From the NCBI RefSeq assembly GCF_904846675.1, contig NZ_CAJHBT010000009.1, positions 30,532-94,531 of the forward strand: a DNA stretch of 64,000 nt, in the 5' to 3' direction. The notes under the pieces were generated by a model that was not told where the DNA came from, did no database searches, and was given only the letters and a program-made list of their open reading frames with translations. Of this stretch, positions 9,151 to 18,436 are shown one piece after another. A program made the translations under genes and the position numbers. Position 1 is the stretch's first letter. Each line of letters starts with the position of its first letter. The DNA comes from Psychrobacter urativorans (lineage in GTDB: Bacteria; Pseudomonadota; Gammaproteobacteria; Pseudomonadales; Moraxellaceae).

Positions 9151-10053
9151 ATGCGCCGTTTTTTTTATGCTACCAGCAGTGATGATGACAATATCAATGA
9201 TAATCGAGCCGAGTACTCTTATCTGCCAAGATTAGGCACCTTGCCAATAGGTGGTGATGTGGCGTTAACCGACAGTATTGTCCATCATTGGTGCCGTGTA
9301 CTGCGGGCAAATATCGGTGATGAGGGCGTTTTATTTGATGGCTTTGGGGGTGAGTACCACGTTCGCTTGCAAACCATCAGTAAAAAGCAAGCGACCGTGA
9401 CATTATTAGCGCATATGAGCGACGATCGGAGCGCACCTATCATTAGCAAAATTGCCTTGGTGATGAGCCGTGGTGAGCGCATGGATTACGCTATCCAAAA
9501 AGCAACTGAACTTGGGGTAACCGCCATTCAACTGCTCAGTAGCCAACATGGCGAGGTATCCCTCAAGCCTGCGCAAGTGGGAAAAAAACTGCTGCATTGG
9601 CAACAAGTCGCTATAGCAGCCTGTGAGCAATGCGGCTTAAACCGCCCGCCTCTTATTCTTGCGCCATTACCAATGGCGACTTGGCTACCCTCTCTAAATA
9701 AGCCAGGTATAGATAAAGACAGTTTAAACACGGGCATGGCGGTCAGTCCTATTATGGCAACCCTTAGTACAGACCCATATTATCAAGTTCTCAATGACCA
9801 AGTGGATTTGCGCCTAATGATGAGCGTTCCAGTCGCAGATCAGCCCTTGATGCCAGCAGCATTATTATCAGTATTAGCAGAAGACAAACCCTACATTGAG
9901 TTGTTAATAGGTCCTGAAGGTGGGCTTAGTGATGAGGAGTGCACGCAAGCTGAGCACACAGGTTTTGCACCATGGCAAATAGGGGCACGAGTGCTGCGTA
10001 CCGAAACCGCACCGGTAGTCGCACTCGCTACTCTGCATGCGCTCATAACCTAA
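9151..10053 (+). CDS. rsmE: 16S rRNA (uracil-1498-N3)-methyltransferase
   Basis: RsmE is a SPOUT-fold enzyme that methylates U1498 of 16S rRNA. The N-terminal PUA-like part contains the HHWCRVLRANIGDEG pattern. The SPOUT knot is visible in KATELGVTAIQLL, CEQCGLNRPP and the signature LLIGPEGGLSDEEC (about residues 250-263), ending GARVLRTETAPVVAL. At 300 residues it is longer than the usual 240-250. The extra length lies in an acidic stretch after residue 8 and a loop around residues 180-200. It starts at ATG with AGGA upstream and appears to be a single-gene unit. Confidence 0.93.
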   Translation: MRRFFYATSSDDDNINDNRAEYSYLPRLGTLPIGGDVALTDSIVHHWCRVLRANIGDEGVLFDGFGGEYHVRLQTISKKQATVTLLAHMSDDRSAPIISKIALVMSRGERMDYAIQKATELGVTAIQLLSSQHGEVSLKPAQVGKKLLHWQQVAIAACEQCGLNRPPLILAPLPMATWLPSLNKPGIDKDSLNTGMAVSPIMATLSTDPYYQVLNDQVDLRLMMSVPVADQPLMPAALLSVLAEDKPYIELLIGPEGGLSDEECTQAEHTGFAPWQIGARVLRTETAPVVALATLHALIT

Positions 10054-10150
10054 TCCGGTATTAATCATCTACTACTAAACGTTAAGCACGCACCTATATA
10101 AAAATAAAACAAGATAAGAGCACCTAATACACCTTACCATAAGAAATACG

Positions 10151-10530
10151 ACCCTTTATTTTACTATTGCTATTTCCTTTATCTTTACCGTCAGCATCTT
10201 TTTTAACTTTGTAGCACTTGTCTTGACTTTTTCTGTGCCGATATTGTGTGCACTTTTACCTTGATTTCCGACTCCATTAAGCAGTAATTACTTACTCAAT
10301 TATGCGAGTGTATTAAGAATGCCATCTCTATATTAGATGCTAATTTGTGCTATATTTCCGTTAATGCAGCCTATGAGCGGATACTTGGCTATCACAGAGT
10401 CTTTATACTTAACCGACCGTTTGGTATCTATACGGCTGTTTTTATCTGAGCAAGAGCGCACTATGGACAAATGCTCAACTGTCATGCGGCCTTCCACCAA
10501 GTGTTTACTATCAGTTAGCAAGACTGCGTA
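10151..10530 (+). pseudogene. Remnant of a membrane-anchored PAS-domain (probably GGDEF/EAL-type) protein
   Basis: Within this 774-bp gene-free gap, one frame (10151-10261) reads as a hydrophobic membrane segment (TIAISFIFTVSIFFNFVALV). A second frame (10288-10455) reads as a PAS domain start: IKNAISILDANLCYISVN, then AAYERILGYHR and NRPFGIYTAVF, then a stop. The same frame continues after the stop with HYGQML and FHQVFTIS. Frame changes and in-frame stops mark it as decayed. PAS domains with this NRPxGIY wording usually sit in signalling proteins that make or break cyclic-di-GMP, but no GGDEF or EAL part remains. The two short open frames here (10333-10521 minus, 10337-10567 plus) are not genes. 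The rest of the gap holds an inverted repeat described separately. Confidence 0.55.
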
Positions 10531-10663
10531 TAACTTACTAATAAAATTACTTTTTGCTTATTTATAGCGATAACATATTATCTATTAGTATTTATTAACG
10601 ATAGGATGCAAGAGAGGTTCATGACTTATCAGTCTCATCCCCAAACTTGTATAATTCCCTGTG

Positions 10664-10757
10664 AGCGCCTATCTTTTATAGGTAAATATGACTTTTGTGA
10701 ACTTTGCACTCTCCATTAAGAAAACTGCTTGAATTAAAGTACCTCAAGATAGGCGCT
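10664..10757. repeat. 12-bp perfect inverted repeat upstream of the first acyl-CoA dehydrogenase
   Basis: AGCGCCTATCTT (10664-10675) and AAGATAGGCGCT (10746-10757) are exact reverse complements, 70 bases apart. They end 70 bp before the acyl-CoA dehydrogenase ATG. They could close a leader RNA structure or form a paired protein-binding site looped across the promoter. Confidence 0.6.
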
Positions 10758-10827
10758 TAAAAATGGGTGTTTGCAAGATTAATAATCGGTCATACTAGAC
10801 ACTATATTCAAAAAAGGACAGGAAGTT

Positions 10828-12621
10828 ATGCAATACAAAGCGCCTCTACGTGATATCCAATTCGTCATGCATGAGCTACTTGATAGCGAAAGTCACTACA
10901 AGCGTCTTCCAAAATTTCAAGAAGCGGATCGCGAATTGATGGACAGCCTGTTTGAGATGGCTGCAAGCTTTGCTGAAAATGAGCTGTCACCTCTTAACCA
11001 AAGCGGTGATGCGGAAGGCTGCCAGTTCGACAATGGTACAGTCACCACGCCAAAAGGTTTTAAAGAAGCTTATCAGCAGTACTGTGAACTGGGCTTCCCT
11101 GCACTGTCTGCTGAAGAAGAGTTCGGCGGTCAAAATATGCCGTTTTCATTATCGACCGTTATTAACGAGATGGTGGGCACTGCTAACTGGTCGTTCTCTA
11201 TGTATCCTGGATTATCGCATGGCGCGATTCAAACCATCGAGCATCACGGTACTGACGCCCAAAAAGACATCTATTTAGAAAAAATGGTCACTGGCGAATG
11301 GTCAGGCACGATGTGTCTTACTGAAGCGCATGCCGGCTCGGACTTGGGTATTATCCGTACCAAAGCCGAACCTAACGATGATGGTAGCTATAGCATTACC
11401 GGTCAGAAAATATTTATTTCAGCCGGTGAACATGACTTAACCGATAACATTATTCATATTGTGTTAGCCCGCCTACCCGGTGCTCCTGCTGGTACCAAAG
11501 GTATCTCGCTATTCATCGTACCGAAAGTAATGGTCAATGAAGACAGCAGCTTAAGTGATGTTAATAAAGTAACGTGTGGCTCTATCGAACACAAAATGGG
11601 CATTAAAGCCTCCGCTACCTGCGTAATGAACTTCGACGGCGCTACCGGCTATCTAATCGGCCCTGAAAACCGTGGTCTACAATGTATGTTCACCTTCATG
11701 AACGTCGCGCGTATCGGTACGGCCGTTCAAGGCTTAACCGCCGCTGAATATGCGTTCCAAGGCTCATTATCTTATGCCAAAGACCGTTTAGCCATGCGCT
11801 CGCTATCAGGCGCTAAAGCACCGAATAAAGTCGCTGACCCTATCATCGTTCATCCAGCCGTACGTAACATGCTATTGACCGAAAAAGCCTTTGCTGAAGG
11901 TGGTCGTGCATTGGTATATTACCTTGCCCATTTTGCAGATACCGTTGCTAAAGGCGAAGGTGATGACCTTGAATTTGCGGATCAAATGCTATCATTATTG
12001 ACCCCTATTGCCAAAGCCTTCTTAACCGAAACAGGTTTAGAAGCTGCCAATCACGGCATCCAAGTTTATGGTGGTCATGGTTATATCAGTGAATGGGGCA
12101 TGGAACAAAACGTCCGTGATACCCGTATTGCCTGCTTATACGAAGGTACTACTGAAATTCAAGCGCTAGATTTATTGGGTCGTAAAGTTTTAGGTTCACA
12201 AGGTAAGCTACTCGCAAACTTCGTACAGATTATCCAGAAATTCTGTGAAGACAATAAAGACAAAGATGAGATGGGACAATTCATCCGTCCACTTGCCAAG
12301 CACCTGAAAGAATGGGGCGACCTCACTGCCCGTATCGGTATGCAGGCGACTGAAAACCCTGAAGCGGTAGGCGGCGCAGCTGTTGATTACATGTACTTTA
12401 GTGGCTACGTCACCCTTGCTTACCTTTGGGCGCGTATGGCATTGATTGCTCAAACTGAAATCGCCAATGGTAGCAGCGAACATGCATTCTATGATGCCAA
12501 AGTGAAAACAGCACAGTTCTATTTTGCCAAATTATTACCGCGCACTACCACTCACGTACAGCGTATCGCTACTGGCGTTGAGCCGTACATGAGCATGGAC
12601 GTTGATCAATTTGCGTTTTAA
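10828..12621 (+). CDS. Acyl-CoA dehydrogenase (~600-residue type), copy 1
   Basis: This FAD enzyme should catalyse the first, alpha-beta dehydrogenation step of fatty-acid beta-oxidation. The 597 residues are in the long DmdC/FadE5-like class, with an extra C-terminal domain. Family marks are MCLTEAHAGSDLGIIRTKA (about 165-183), the GSIEHKMGIKASATC substrate-loop region, YGGHGYISEWGMEQNVRDTRI (about 412-432), and YEGTTEIQALDLLGRK with the presumed catalytic Glu. ATG follows a good AGGA site. A close paralogue lies 290 bp downstream behind a separate terminator, so the two are probably transcribed independently. Chain-length preference cannot be told. Confidence 0.93.
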   Translation: MQYKAPLRDIQFVMHELLDSESHYKRLPKFQEADRELMDSLFEMAASFAENELSPLNQSGDAEGCQFDNGTVTTPKGFKEAYQQYCELGFPALSAEEEFGGQNMPFSLSTVINEMVGTANWSFSMYPGLSHGAIQTIEHHGTDAQKDIYLEKMVTGEWSGTMCLTEAHAGSDLGIIRTKAEPNDDGSYSITGQKIFISAGEHDLTDNIIHIVLARLPGAPAGTKGISLFIVPKVMVNEDSSLSDVNKVTCGSIEHKMGIKASATCVMNFDGATGYLIGPENRGLQCMFTFMNVARIGTAVQGLTAAEYAFQGSLSYAKDRLAMRSLSGAKAPNKVADPIIVHPAVRNMLLTEKAFAEGGRALVYYLAHFADTVAKGEGDDLEFADQMLSLLTPIAKAFLTETGLEAANHGIQVYGGHGYISEWGMEQNVRDTRIACLYEGTTEIQALDLLGRKVLGSQGKLLANFVQIIQKFCEDNKDKDEMGQFIRPLAKHLKEWGDLTARIGMQATENPEAVGGAAVDYMYFSGYVTLAYLWARMALIAQTEIANGSSEHAFYDAKVKTAQFYFAKLLPRTTTHVQRIATGVEPYMSMDVDQFAF

Positions 12622-12685
12622 CTGAAGGTCTCAACTCTTAATTTAGCAAAATGCTAATCACGGTAATTTTAATAAAAGTAGCTTT

Positions 12686-12720
12686 AATCGGCAACATGCT
12701 TCGGTATGTTGCCGATTTTG
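12686..12720 (+). terminator. Rho-independent terminator between the acyl-CoA dehydrogenases
   Basis: A 12-bp stem, AATCGGCAACAT with ATGTTGCCGATT, is followed by TTTG. The tail is short but the stem is strong. It separates the two paralogues. Confidence 0.75.
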
Positions 12721-12911
12721 ATTGATGACCGCTTTATTAGTGCTCTTGCAATGAATAGTAACTTTCGGTGCACGCACAATTCACGAAGAGATACACAAGC
12801 CTATCTGCAAATTTGCTAAACTTTAGCTATCAATTATTAATATTAAACCAATAAAACAATTGAAAAACCTAACAAACTTAATTCTTATTCATTTGGATCA
12901 AAGGAATATTT

Positions 12912-14693
12912 ATGTCTATTTATAATGCTCCCCTCAATGACATGCGCTTCATATTAACGGATGTTTTTAAAGCCCATGAGTTCTGGAAAAATAATGATAA
13001 TTTGTCTCATGTTGACATGGAAACGGTCGATATGATTTTAGAAGAAATGGCAAAGTTGTCTAAGAACGTCATGCTGCCTATTAACCGCAGCGGTGATGAA
13101 GAAGGCGCAACCTATCAAGGTGACGGTGTGGTAACCACTCCTGAAGGCTTTAAAGACGCCTATAAGCAATATGCTGAGTCAGGCTGGGTTGGCCTTGGGG
13201 GTAATCCTGAATACGGCGGTCAAGGGTTCCCAAAAATGGTCACTATGCTGACCGAAGAGATGATTTACACCACCAACCAATCTTTTGCTCTCTACCCCAA
13301 CCTCACTGTTGGCGCAACCCTGTGCCTAAATGCGGCGGCTTCAGAGGAGCAAAAGCAAACCTATCTAGAAAAAATGTATTCGGGCGAATGGTCAGGTACG
13401 ATGTGCTTAACTGAGCCTCATGCCGGTACTGATTTGGGTATTATTAAAACCAAAGCCGTGCCTAATAATGATGGCAGCTTTAATATCTCTGGTACCAAAA
13501 TTTTCATTACCGGCGGTGAGCACGATTTAACAGAAAATATTATTCATTTGGTATTGGCAAAAACCCCAGATGCGCCAGAAGGCTCCAAGGGTATTTCCCT
13601 ATTCATCGTTCCAAAATTCTTGGTCAATGAAGACGGCAGCTTAGGCGAGCGCAATACGCTAGCAGCAGGCTCTATTGAGCATAAAATGGGCATCAAAGCG
13701 TCAGCCACTTGCGTCATGAATTTCGATGGGGCTAAAGGTTGGATGGTTGGAACTGAAAATACCGGTCTATCAACCATGTTTATTATGATGAACTATGAAC
13801 GCGTGACTATGGGTCTACAAGGTCTGGGTGGCTCTGAGCTGGCCTATCAAAATGCGGCGCTCTATGCCATGGATCGTGGTCAAGGTCGTAGCGATACCCA
13901 AATTCAAAGCCCTGAAAAGCCCGCGGATGCTATTATTTATCATGCTGATGTGCGCCGGATGCTGTTGAATGCCAAGGCCAACTCTGAGGCGGCACGTTGC
14001 TTTGCGATGTATGTCGCCAAGCAACTCGATACCGAAAAATTCAGCACGGACCCAGAAGCTGCGCAAATTGCCGCTGCTCGTGTGGCCTTATTAACGCCCG
14101 TTGCCAAAGCCTTTTTAACTGATAAAGGTTTAGAGGCCACTATCGATTGCCAGCAAGTCTTTGGTGGTCATGGTTATATTCGAGAATGGGGCATGGAGCA
14201 AATCGTACGTGATACCCGTATCGCACAGATTTATGAAGGCGCAAATGGTATTCAGGCGCTTGACTTATTAGGCCGTAAAGTTGCTCGTAACGATGGTAAA
14301 TACATCACCAATTTCTTAGGTGAAATTCGAGATTTTGTTAATGCGATGCAAGCGAACCACGGTATCAAGCAAGCCACCTTAGAGGCGACCGATACTGTTG
14401 AAGAGTTGACTAAAACTGTCCTTGCTAATATTAGTGTCCGTAAAAGTGAAATCAATGGCTGTGCAGTCGACTACATGCATGCGTTCGGCTATCTATGCTA
14501 CTCGTACATGTTCGCCATGATGGTAGAAGCCGCTGACGGTAAAGAGGGCGAGTTTTATACCAATAAAGCCAAGCTTGCGGATTACTTCGTCGGTCGTATC
14601 TTGCCGCGTATTGACGCTCATGCGCAAATGGTAAAAGCGGGTAGTGATCCGATGATGAACTTCGATCTTGATTACTTTGGTGCCTCTGTTTAG
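12912..14693 (+). CDS. Acyl-CoA dehydrogenase (~600-residue type), copy 2
   Basis: This 593-residue paralogue of the preceding gene has the same architecture: MCLTEPHAGTDLGIIKTKA, GSIEHKMGIKASATC, FGGHGYIREWGMEQIVRDTRI and YEGANGIQALDLLGRK. In the last block copy 1 reads YEGTTEIQA, so the Thr-Glu pair after the catalytic glutamate is changed to Asn-Gly here. Such changes near the acyl pocket fit different chain-length specificity, which is an inference. AAGGAA lies eight bases ahead of the ATG. It has its own upstream spacer of 290 bp and downstream terminator. The pair looks like an old tandem duplication, with the copies now well diverged. Confidence 0.93.
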   Translation: MSIYNAPLNDMRFILTDVFKAHEFWKNNDNLSHVDMETVDMILEEMAKLSKNVMLPINRSGDEEGATYQGDGVVTTPEGFKDAYKQYAESGWVGLGGNPEYGGQGFPKMVTMLTEEMIYTTNQSFALYPNLTVGATLCLNAAASEEQKQTYLEKMYSGEWSGTMCLTEPHAGTDLGIIKTKAVPNNDGSFNISGTKIFITGGEHDLTENIIHLVLAKTPDAPEGSKGISLFIVPKFLVNEDGSLGERNTLAAGSIEHKMGIKASATCVMNFDGAKGWMVGTENTGLSTMFIMMNYERVTMGLQGLGGSELAYQNAALYAMDRGQGRSDTQIQSPEKPADAIIYHADVRRMLLNAKANSEAARCFAMYVAKQLDTEKFSTDPEAAQIAAARVALLTPVAKAFLTDKGLEATIDCQQVFGGHGYIREWGMEQIVRDTRIAQIYEGANGIQALDLLGRKVARNDGKYITNFLGEIRDFVNAMQANHGIKQATLEATDTVEELTKTVLANISVRKSEINGCAVDYMHAFGYLCYSYMFAMMVEAADGKEGEFYTNKAKLADYFVGRILPRIDAHAQMVKAGSDPMMNFDLDYFGASV

Positions 14694-14739
14694 CATTTTA
14701 AATAGTTATTCATTACCGTATTAATAATAAAATATCAAG

Positions 14740-14769
14740 AAGGACAGTCTCGTTACTGTCCTTTTTTTT
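14740..14769 (+). terminator. Rho-independent terminator after the second acyl-CoA dehydrogenase
   Basis: A nine-base-pair stem, AAGGACAGT with ACTGTCCTT, is followed by eight T residues. The remaining 240 bp to the next gene are AT-rich, and no further element was recognised in them. Confidence 0.88.
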
Positions 14770-15007
14770 GCCAAAAAACAACTACTAACAAAATAATTGA
14801 TTATCAATATGCGGTTCAGATTAAAATACCTCAAACTATACAGTTATTGCCTGCGCGTCCCTTCTCGCTCATAAAACACTTAGCTATAAAAAATACTTAT
14901 TAATTAATAGTTATCCTTGAGCGCTATTTAACCAATTCTTCAATTGGTTTTATTGGCATCAATTCTGTGCGAGTCATACCCATTCAAATAACAATAAAGG
15001 CTACAGT

Positions 15008-17470
15008 GTGCCAGAGATAAAACGCATTTTACAGCAGATAACTGCCTTAAGTGATGTGCCTGATCCGTCAGTGCTCAAACGCTTAATTGATGAGCTTCGA
15101 GTCAATGATAAGGAGCTGGTGCTTGCCAATAAAAATATTCAGACACTCATTAATATTTTGCAGCAGCACCCAGAGTATGCGGACGGGCTGGCTAGCTTTG
15201 TATTAACGCTCATTACTCAATATCGCCAAATTGCCTTGTATACCGATACCGGTATCATGTCAGATGAAGGATTTTTTAGTAGTTTTCGGCGCTTAATCGG
15301 TCACCGGTTTTTACCGTTATTACCCCAAGATGATTCGGTGGTTGAGCTGATTGGTTATTTATTCGATAAACGCTCTGATGAGCGCTGGCTGGCGAGCATA
15401 GATAAAGACAAGTGGGATGCACTGGTTGAATTACTCAAAGTTGAAGAAGAACGTTTAAATTTAGTTGCCACCGCTAAAAACAATATTTTGAACGCGATTA
15501 TTATTTTATCTTATCGTATTAGTGGTATTGGTCTGCATCCAGACTTGATGGAATCTTATCCGCAAATACTTAATTATTCAGCGGCTTTTGTCGCACAAAA
15601 TCAGGAAGCGGTCTTATTCGTCAATCAATATCGGCAAGCGCACGAGTTGGATAATTTGACTGATATTATCCCTGAGCAAGCCGTTAGCTCAGCACCCCTA
15701 TTGGTCATGCTTGAGCAATGTGAAGACATCGTCGCCACAGTGCGCAAGCGTATTTATAAAACGGGTATCTCCATACGTTTAACCAACATGATGCTACGCC
15801 TTGATCAAAGCTTGCAACGCGTGCGCATCTTGACCAAGCTGGTTTCTGTCGATGGCCCTAGGCGTGATGGCGCCATCATTGAGCTGATTCAAACGCTAGT
15901 GGTTACTGCCAATCGTCGTTATAGTATTGGCTATCTGATTGATAATAATACTAAGCTGTTGTCACGAAAAGTGACCGAAAATGCCAGCCGCGTTGGTGAA
16001 CACTATATCAGCACGGATAGATCTGGCTATCAGCAGATGTTTAAAAAGGCGTCTATCGGCGGCTTTGTTATTGCCTTTATGGCGACCACTAAGATATTGG
16101 CCTATGAGTTAGCCATTGCGCCGATGGTTCGCGCTTTTGTGAATAGTATGATTTATGGGTTGGGCTTTGTGTTTATCCATGTTATCCACGGTACTGTCGC
16201 TACTAAACAGCCAGCGATGACCGCGGCCGCTATAGCTTCAACTATATCTGAGGGCTCTGGTAAAAAGTCGCATCAGCTTACTAAACTGTCTGAGTTGGTA
16301 GTGGATATTTTACGTACGCAGTTTATCGCTATTATGGGCAACATTATGCTCGCTATACCGGTCGCATTGATTATCTCTTATGCATTTTTACAATATACCG
16401 GTGCACCGATGATTAATACTGATAAGGCAGCGCATTTGCTCCATGACCTTGACCCTTTCCGCTCATTAGCACTGCCGCATGCTGCTATCGCTGGGGTCTA
16501 TTTATTCTTATCCGGTCTTATTGCGGGCTACTATGATAATTTAGCCATTTATAACCAAATTGGTGCGCGTATACGTCGGCATCGTCTGCTAAAAATCCTA
16601 TTGCCTGAAGCCTGGCTGCAGCGCTTATGCGGCTTTATAGAAGCCAATCTTGGCGCTATTATGGGTAACTTTATTTTTGGGGTCTTTTTAGGCAGTACCG
16701 CCACTATTGGCTTCTTGTTTGGGTTGCCGATTGATATTCGCCATATTGCCTTTGCTTCAGCCAACTTAGCACATGGCTTATTCAACTTATCCTCCACGCA
16801 AATGAGCTGGCCGTTAATTTTATTGTCCATTCTTGGGGTGGCGCTGATTGGTATGGTGAACTTAATGGTGAGCTTTTCTCTGGCATTGCTCGTGGCGCTG
16901 CGCTCTAAAGAAGTGCGTGTCTTTGAATGGAGCCGTTTGACCAAGCTTATTTTTAGCCATGTTATTACCCATCCCTCAGACTTTTTTTGGCCGCGTAATA
17001 AGCCAATGAAATATGCGCGTATTGATAGCAGAGGTCATATGATTTTTGAGGACAACTCTGCGCAAAAAGGTGGCAAACCGCTGCCCAGTAATTATGTAGT
17101 GCGCCGCTTATCGGATGTCAAAGTACTCCCTGAATCTATGAAAGCGAGCGCAACGGACATCTATTACGGCAACCAACCTCAAAATGATGAAGCCAGTGCA
17201 GGGCAAGCAAGCCATACCACGTTATCTAATGGTGCACCCAAAAAGGTAGTCGACCTAGACGATGGGCTAATAGATGAAGAGCTAAATAGCGTCCCCTACA
17301 GCGATGACATTCAATATGATAAAACCACTAAGACGCTAGGAGCGATTGGTGGTGGCAAAAATCATAGCTCAGACAATAGTATTTATACCTCAAACCCCGA
17401 CAGCAAAGCTGCTGGAGATGCCAAGACTCCCTTACCAAAACCTAAAAAGCCGCCCAAACTGCCCAATTAA
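15008..17470 (+). CDS. Gcr-family ('site-specific recombinase') multi-pass membrane protein
   Basis: This 820-residue protein belongs to the family named after the gonococcal Gcr protein and often labelled site-specific recombinase. The sequence does not look like a recombinase. After about 330 soluble residues come at least five to six hydrophobic helices (about 345-640), including FIAIMGNIMLAIPVALIISY and LGAIMGNFIFGVFLGSTATI with a repeated IMGN motif. An acidic, Pro/Lys-ending tail follows. No tyrosine- or serine-recombinase catalytic pattern was seen. GTG at 15008 is the start, with AAGG seven bases upstream. It seems to be a single gene. The real function of the family is not known to me. 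Confidence 0.75.
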   Translation: MPEIKRILQQITALSDVPDPSVLKRLIDELRVNDKELVLANKNIQTLINILQQHPEYADGLASFVLTLITQYRQIALYTDTGIMSDEGFFSSFRRLIGHRFLPLLPQDDSVVELIGYLFDKRSDERWLASIDKDKWDALVELLKVEEERLNLVATAKNNILNAIIILSYRISGIGLHPDLMESYPQILNYSAAFVAQNQEAVLFVNQYRQAHELDNLTDIIPEQAVSSAPLLVMLEQCEDIVATVRKRIYKTGISIRLTNMMLRLDQSLQRVRILTKLVSVDGPRRDGAIIELIQTLVVTANRRYSIGYLIDNNTKLLSRKVTENASRVGEHYISTDRSGYQQMFKKASIGGFVIAFMATTKILAYELAIAPMVRAFVNSMIYGLGFVFIHVIHGTVATKQPAMTAAAIASTISEGSGKKSHQLTKLSELVVDILRTQFIAIMGNIMLAIPVALIISYAFLQYTGAPMINTDKAAHLLHDLDPFRSLALPHAAIAGVYLFLSGLIAGYYDNLAIYNQIGARIRRHRLLKILLPEAWLQRLCGFIEANLGAIMGNFIFGVFLGSTATIGFLFGLPIDIRHIAFASANLAHGLFNLSSTQMSWPLILLSILGVALIGMVNLMVSFSLALLVALRSKEVRVFEWSRLTKLIFSHVITHPSDFFWPRNKPMKYARIDSRGHMIFEDNSAQKGGKPLPSNYVVRRLSDVKVLPESMKASATDIYYGNQPQNDEASAGQASHTTLSNGAPKKVVDLDDGLIDEELNSVPYSDDIQYDKTTKTLGAIGGGKNHSSDNSIYTSNPDSKAAGDAKTPLPKPKKPPKLPN

Positions 17471-17522
17471 TTTGGATAGTATTGAGCGACCAATAAGGTT
17501 AGATAGGATAACTTCAGCTTAT

Positions 17523-18359
17523 CTATGGCTTAGGACATTTTGCGCTTGAGGTGATGACTTTGCCATCACTTAAGCGATACGCCAATAGATGATTACCCCA
17601 AACGCAGCCGCCATCGATCGCTCGTGCATAAGGCAAATCAACGTTGCCTTTTAGCGCTGCCCAATGGCCGAATAATATCTTACGCTCACGTGGTACTTGC
17701 CATTCAAACCATGGTAAAAAGTCATCCGGCATCGCATCATTAAGGCTGGAGTTGAACGTAAACTCTAGCGTACCATCCTGCTTACATAAGCGCATGCGAG
17801 TAAAATAATTGGCAATGGCCCGTATCTTGTCAAAACCATTAATACCCTCATGCCAATCATCTGCTGTTTTGCGATATAAATGCGGCAGCATTCTATCAAG
17901 CTGATACAAACTGCTTTGCAGCTGTGTTTCTAACTGATGCGCATAATCTGCGGCATCATCTAAACTCCAATGCGGCGGAATACCGGCATGTACCAACACC
18001 GTATGCGCATCAGGATAAGCCAGTATTGGCTGATAGCGTAACCATTCCAATAGCTCTTCTGTATCATCCGCTGCAAAAATCGGCGCGGTCTTGTCTTTTT
18101 TGCGTATCTTAGTCGCACCGCGCCATACCGCCAGCAAGTTTAAATCATGGTTGCCAAGGACGGTTGCTGCCGCCCCTTGCTCACACAGCGCCTTGACATC
18201 GCGCAAGGTATTCAACGAATCCTCCCCGCGCGCGACCAAATCACCGGCAAACCATAATTTATCTTGGCTGGGATCAAAATTCAATGTTTTAAGTAACTGA
18301 CGATACGCGCCATAACAACCTTGTAAGTCGCCGATGACATATTGTTGACGAAAAATCAT
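17523..18359 (-). CDS. apaH: Symmetrical bis(5'-nucleosyl)-tetraphosphatase
   Basis: ApaH hydrolyses diadenosine tetraphosphate (Ap4A) to two ADP, and also removes Np4-type caps from RNA. It has the metallophosphatase signature YVIGDLQGCYGAYRQLL (about residues 7-23), WFAGDLVARGEDSL, LGNHDLN and HAGIPPHW. At about 278 residues it matches the family length. ATG 18359 is chosen; an in-frame GTG at 18365 would add two residues. It is the last gene of the minus-strand group pdxA-rsmA-apaH, a linkage well known from enterobacteria. There apaG lies between rsmA and apaH; here apaG is absent. Confidence 0.94.
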   Translation of the reverse strand: MIFRQQYVIGDLQGCYGAYRQLLKTLNFDPSQDKLWFAGDLVARGEDSLNTLRDVKALCEQGAAATVLGNHDLNLLAVWRGATKIRKKDKTAPIFAADDTEELLEWLRYQPILAYPDAHTVLVHAGIPPHWSLDDAADYAHQLETQLQSSLYQLDRMLPHLYRKTADDWHEGINGFDKIRAIANYFTRMRLCKQDGTLEFTFNSSLNDAMPDDFLPWFEWQVPRERKILFGHWAALKGNVDLPYARAIDGGCVWGNHLLAYRLSDGKVITSSAKCPKP

Positions 18360-18436
18360 AATCACTCAATTGTTTCTTATTATTGAAATATAGGACTGGT
18401 ATTTATGTTTAAAAACTCAAGTTATAGCGTTAAAAA

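Noticed and set aside
10333..10567. Short frames on both strands in the rsmE-acyl-CoA dehydrogenase gap
   Set aside because: A third frame over the same bases reads as a broken PAS domain, so these frames are by-products of the pseudogene.
10952..11278. 108-codon plus-strand frame
   Set aside because: It lies inside the first acyl-CoA dehydrogenase, whose own frame carries all family motifs.
16549..16944. 131-codon minus-strand frame
   Set aside because: It lies wholly inside the Gcr-family gene and its Lys/Pro/Ile-rich translation has no domain.
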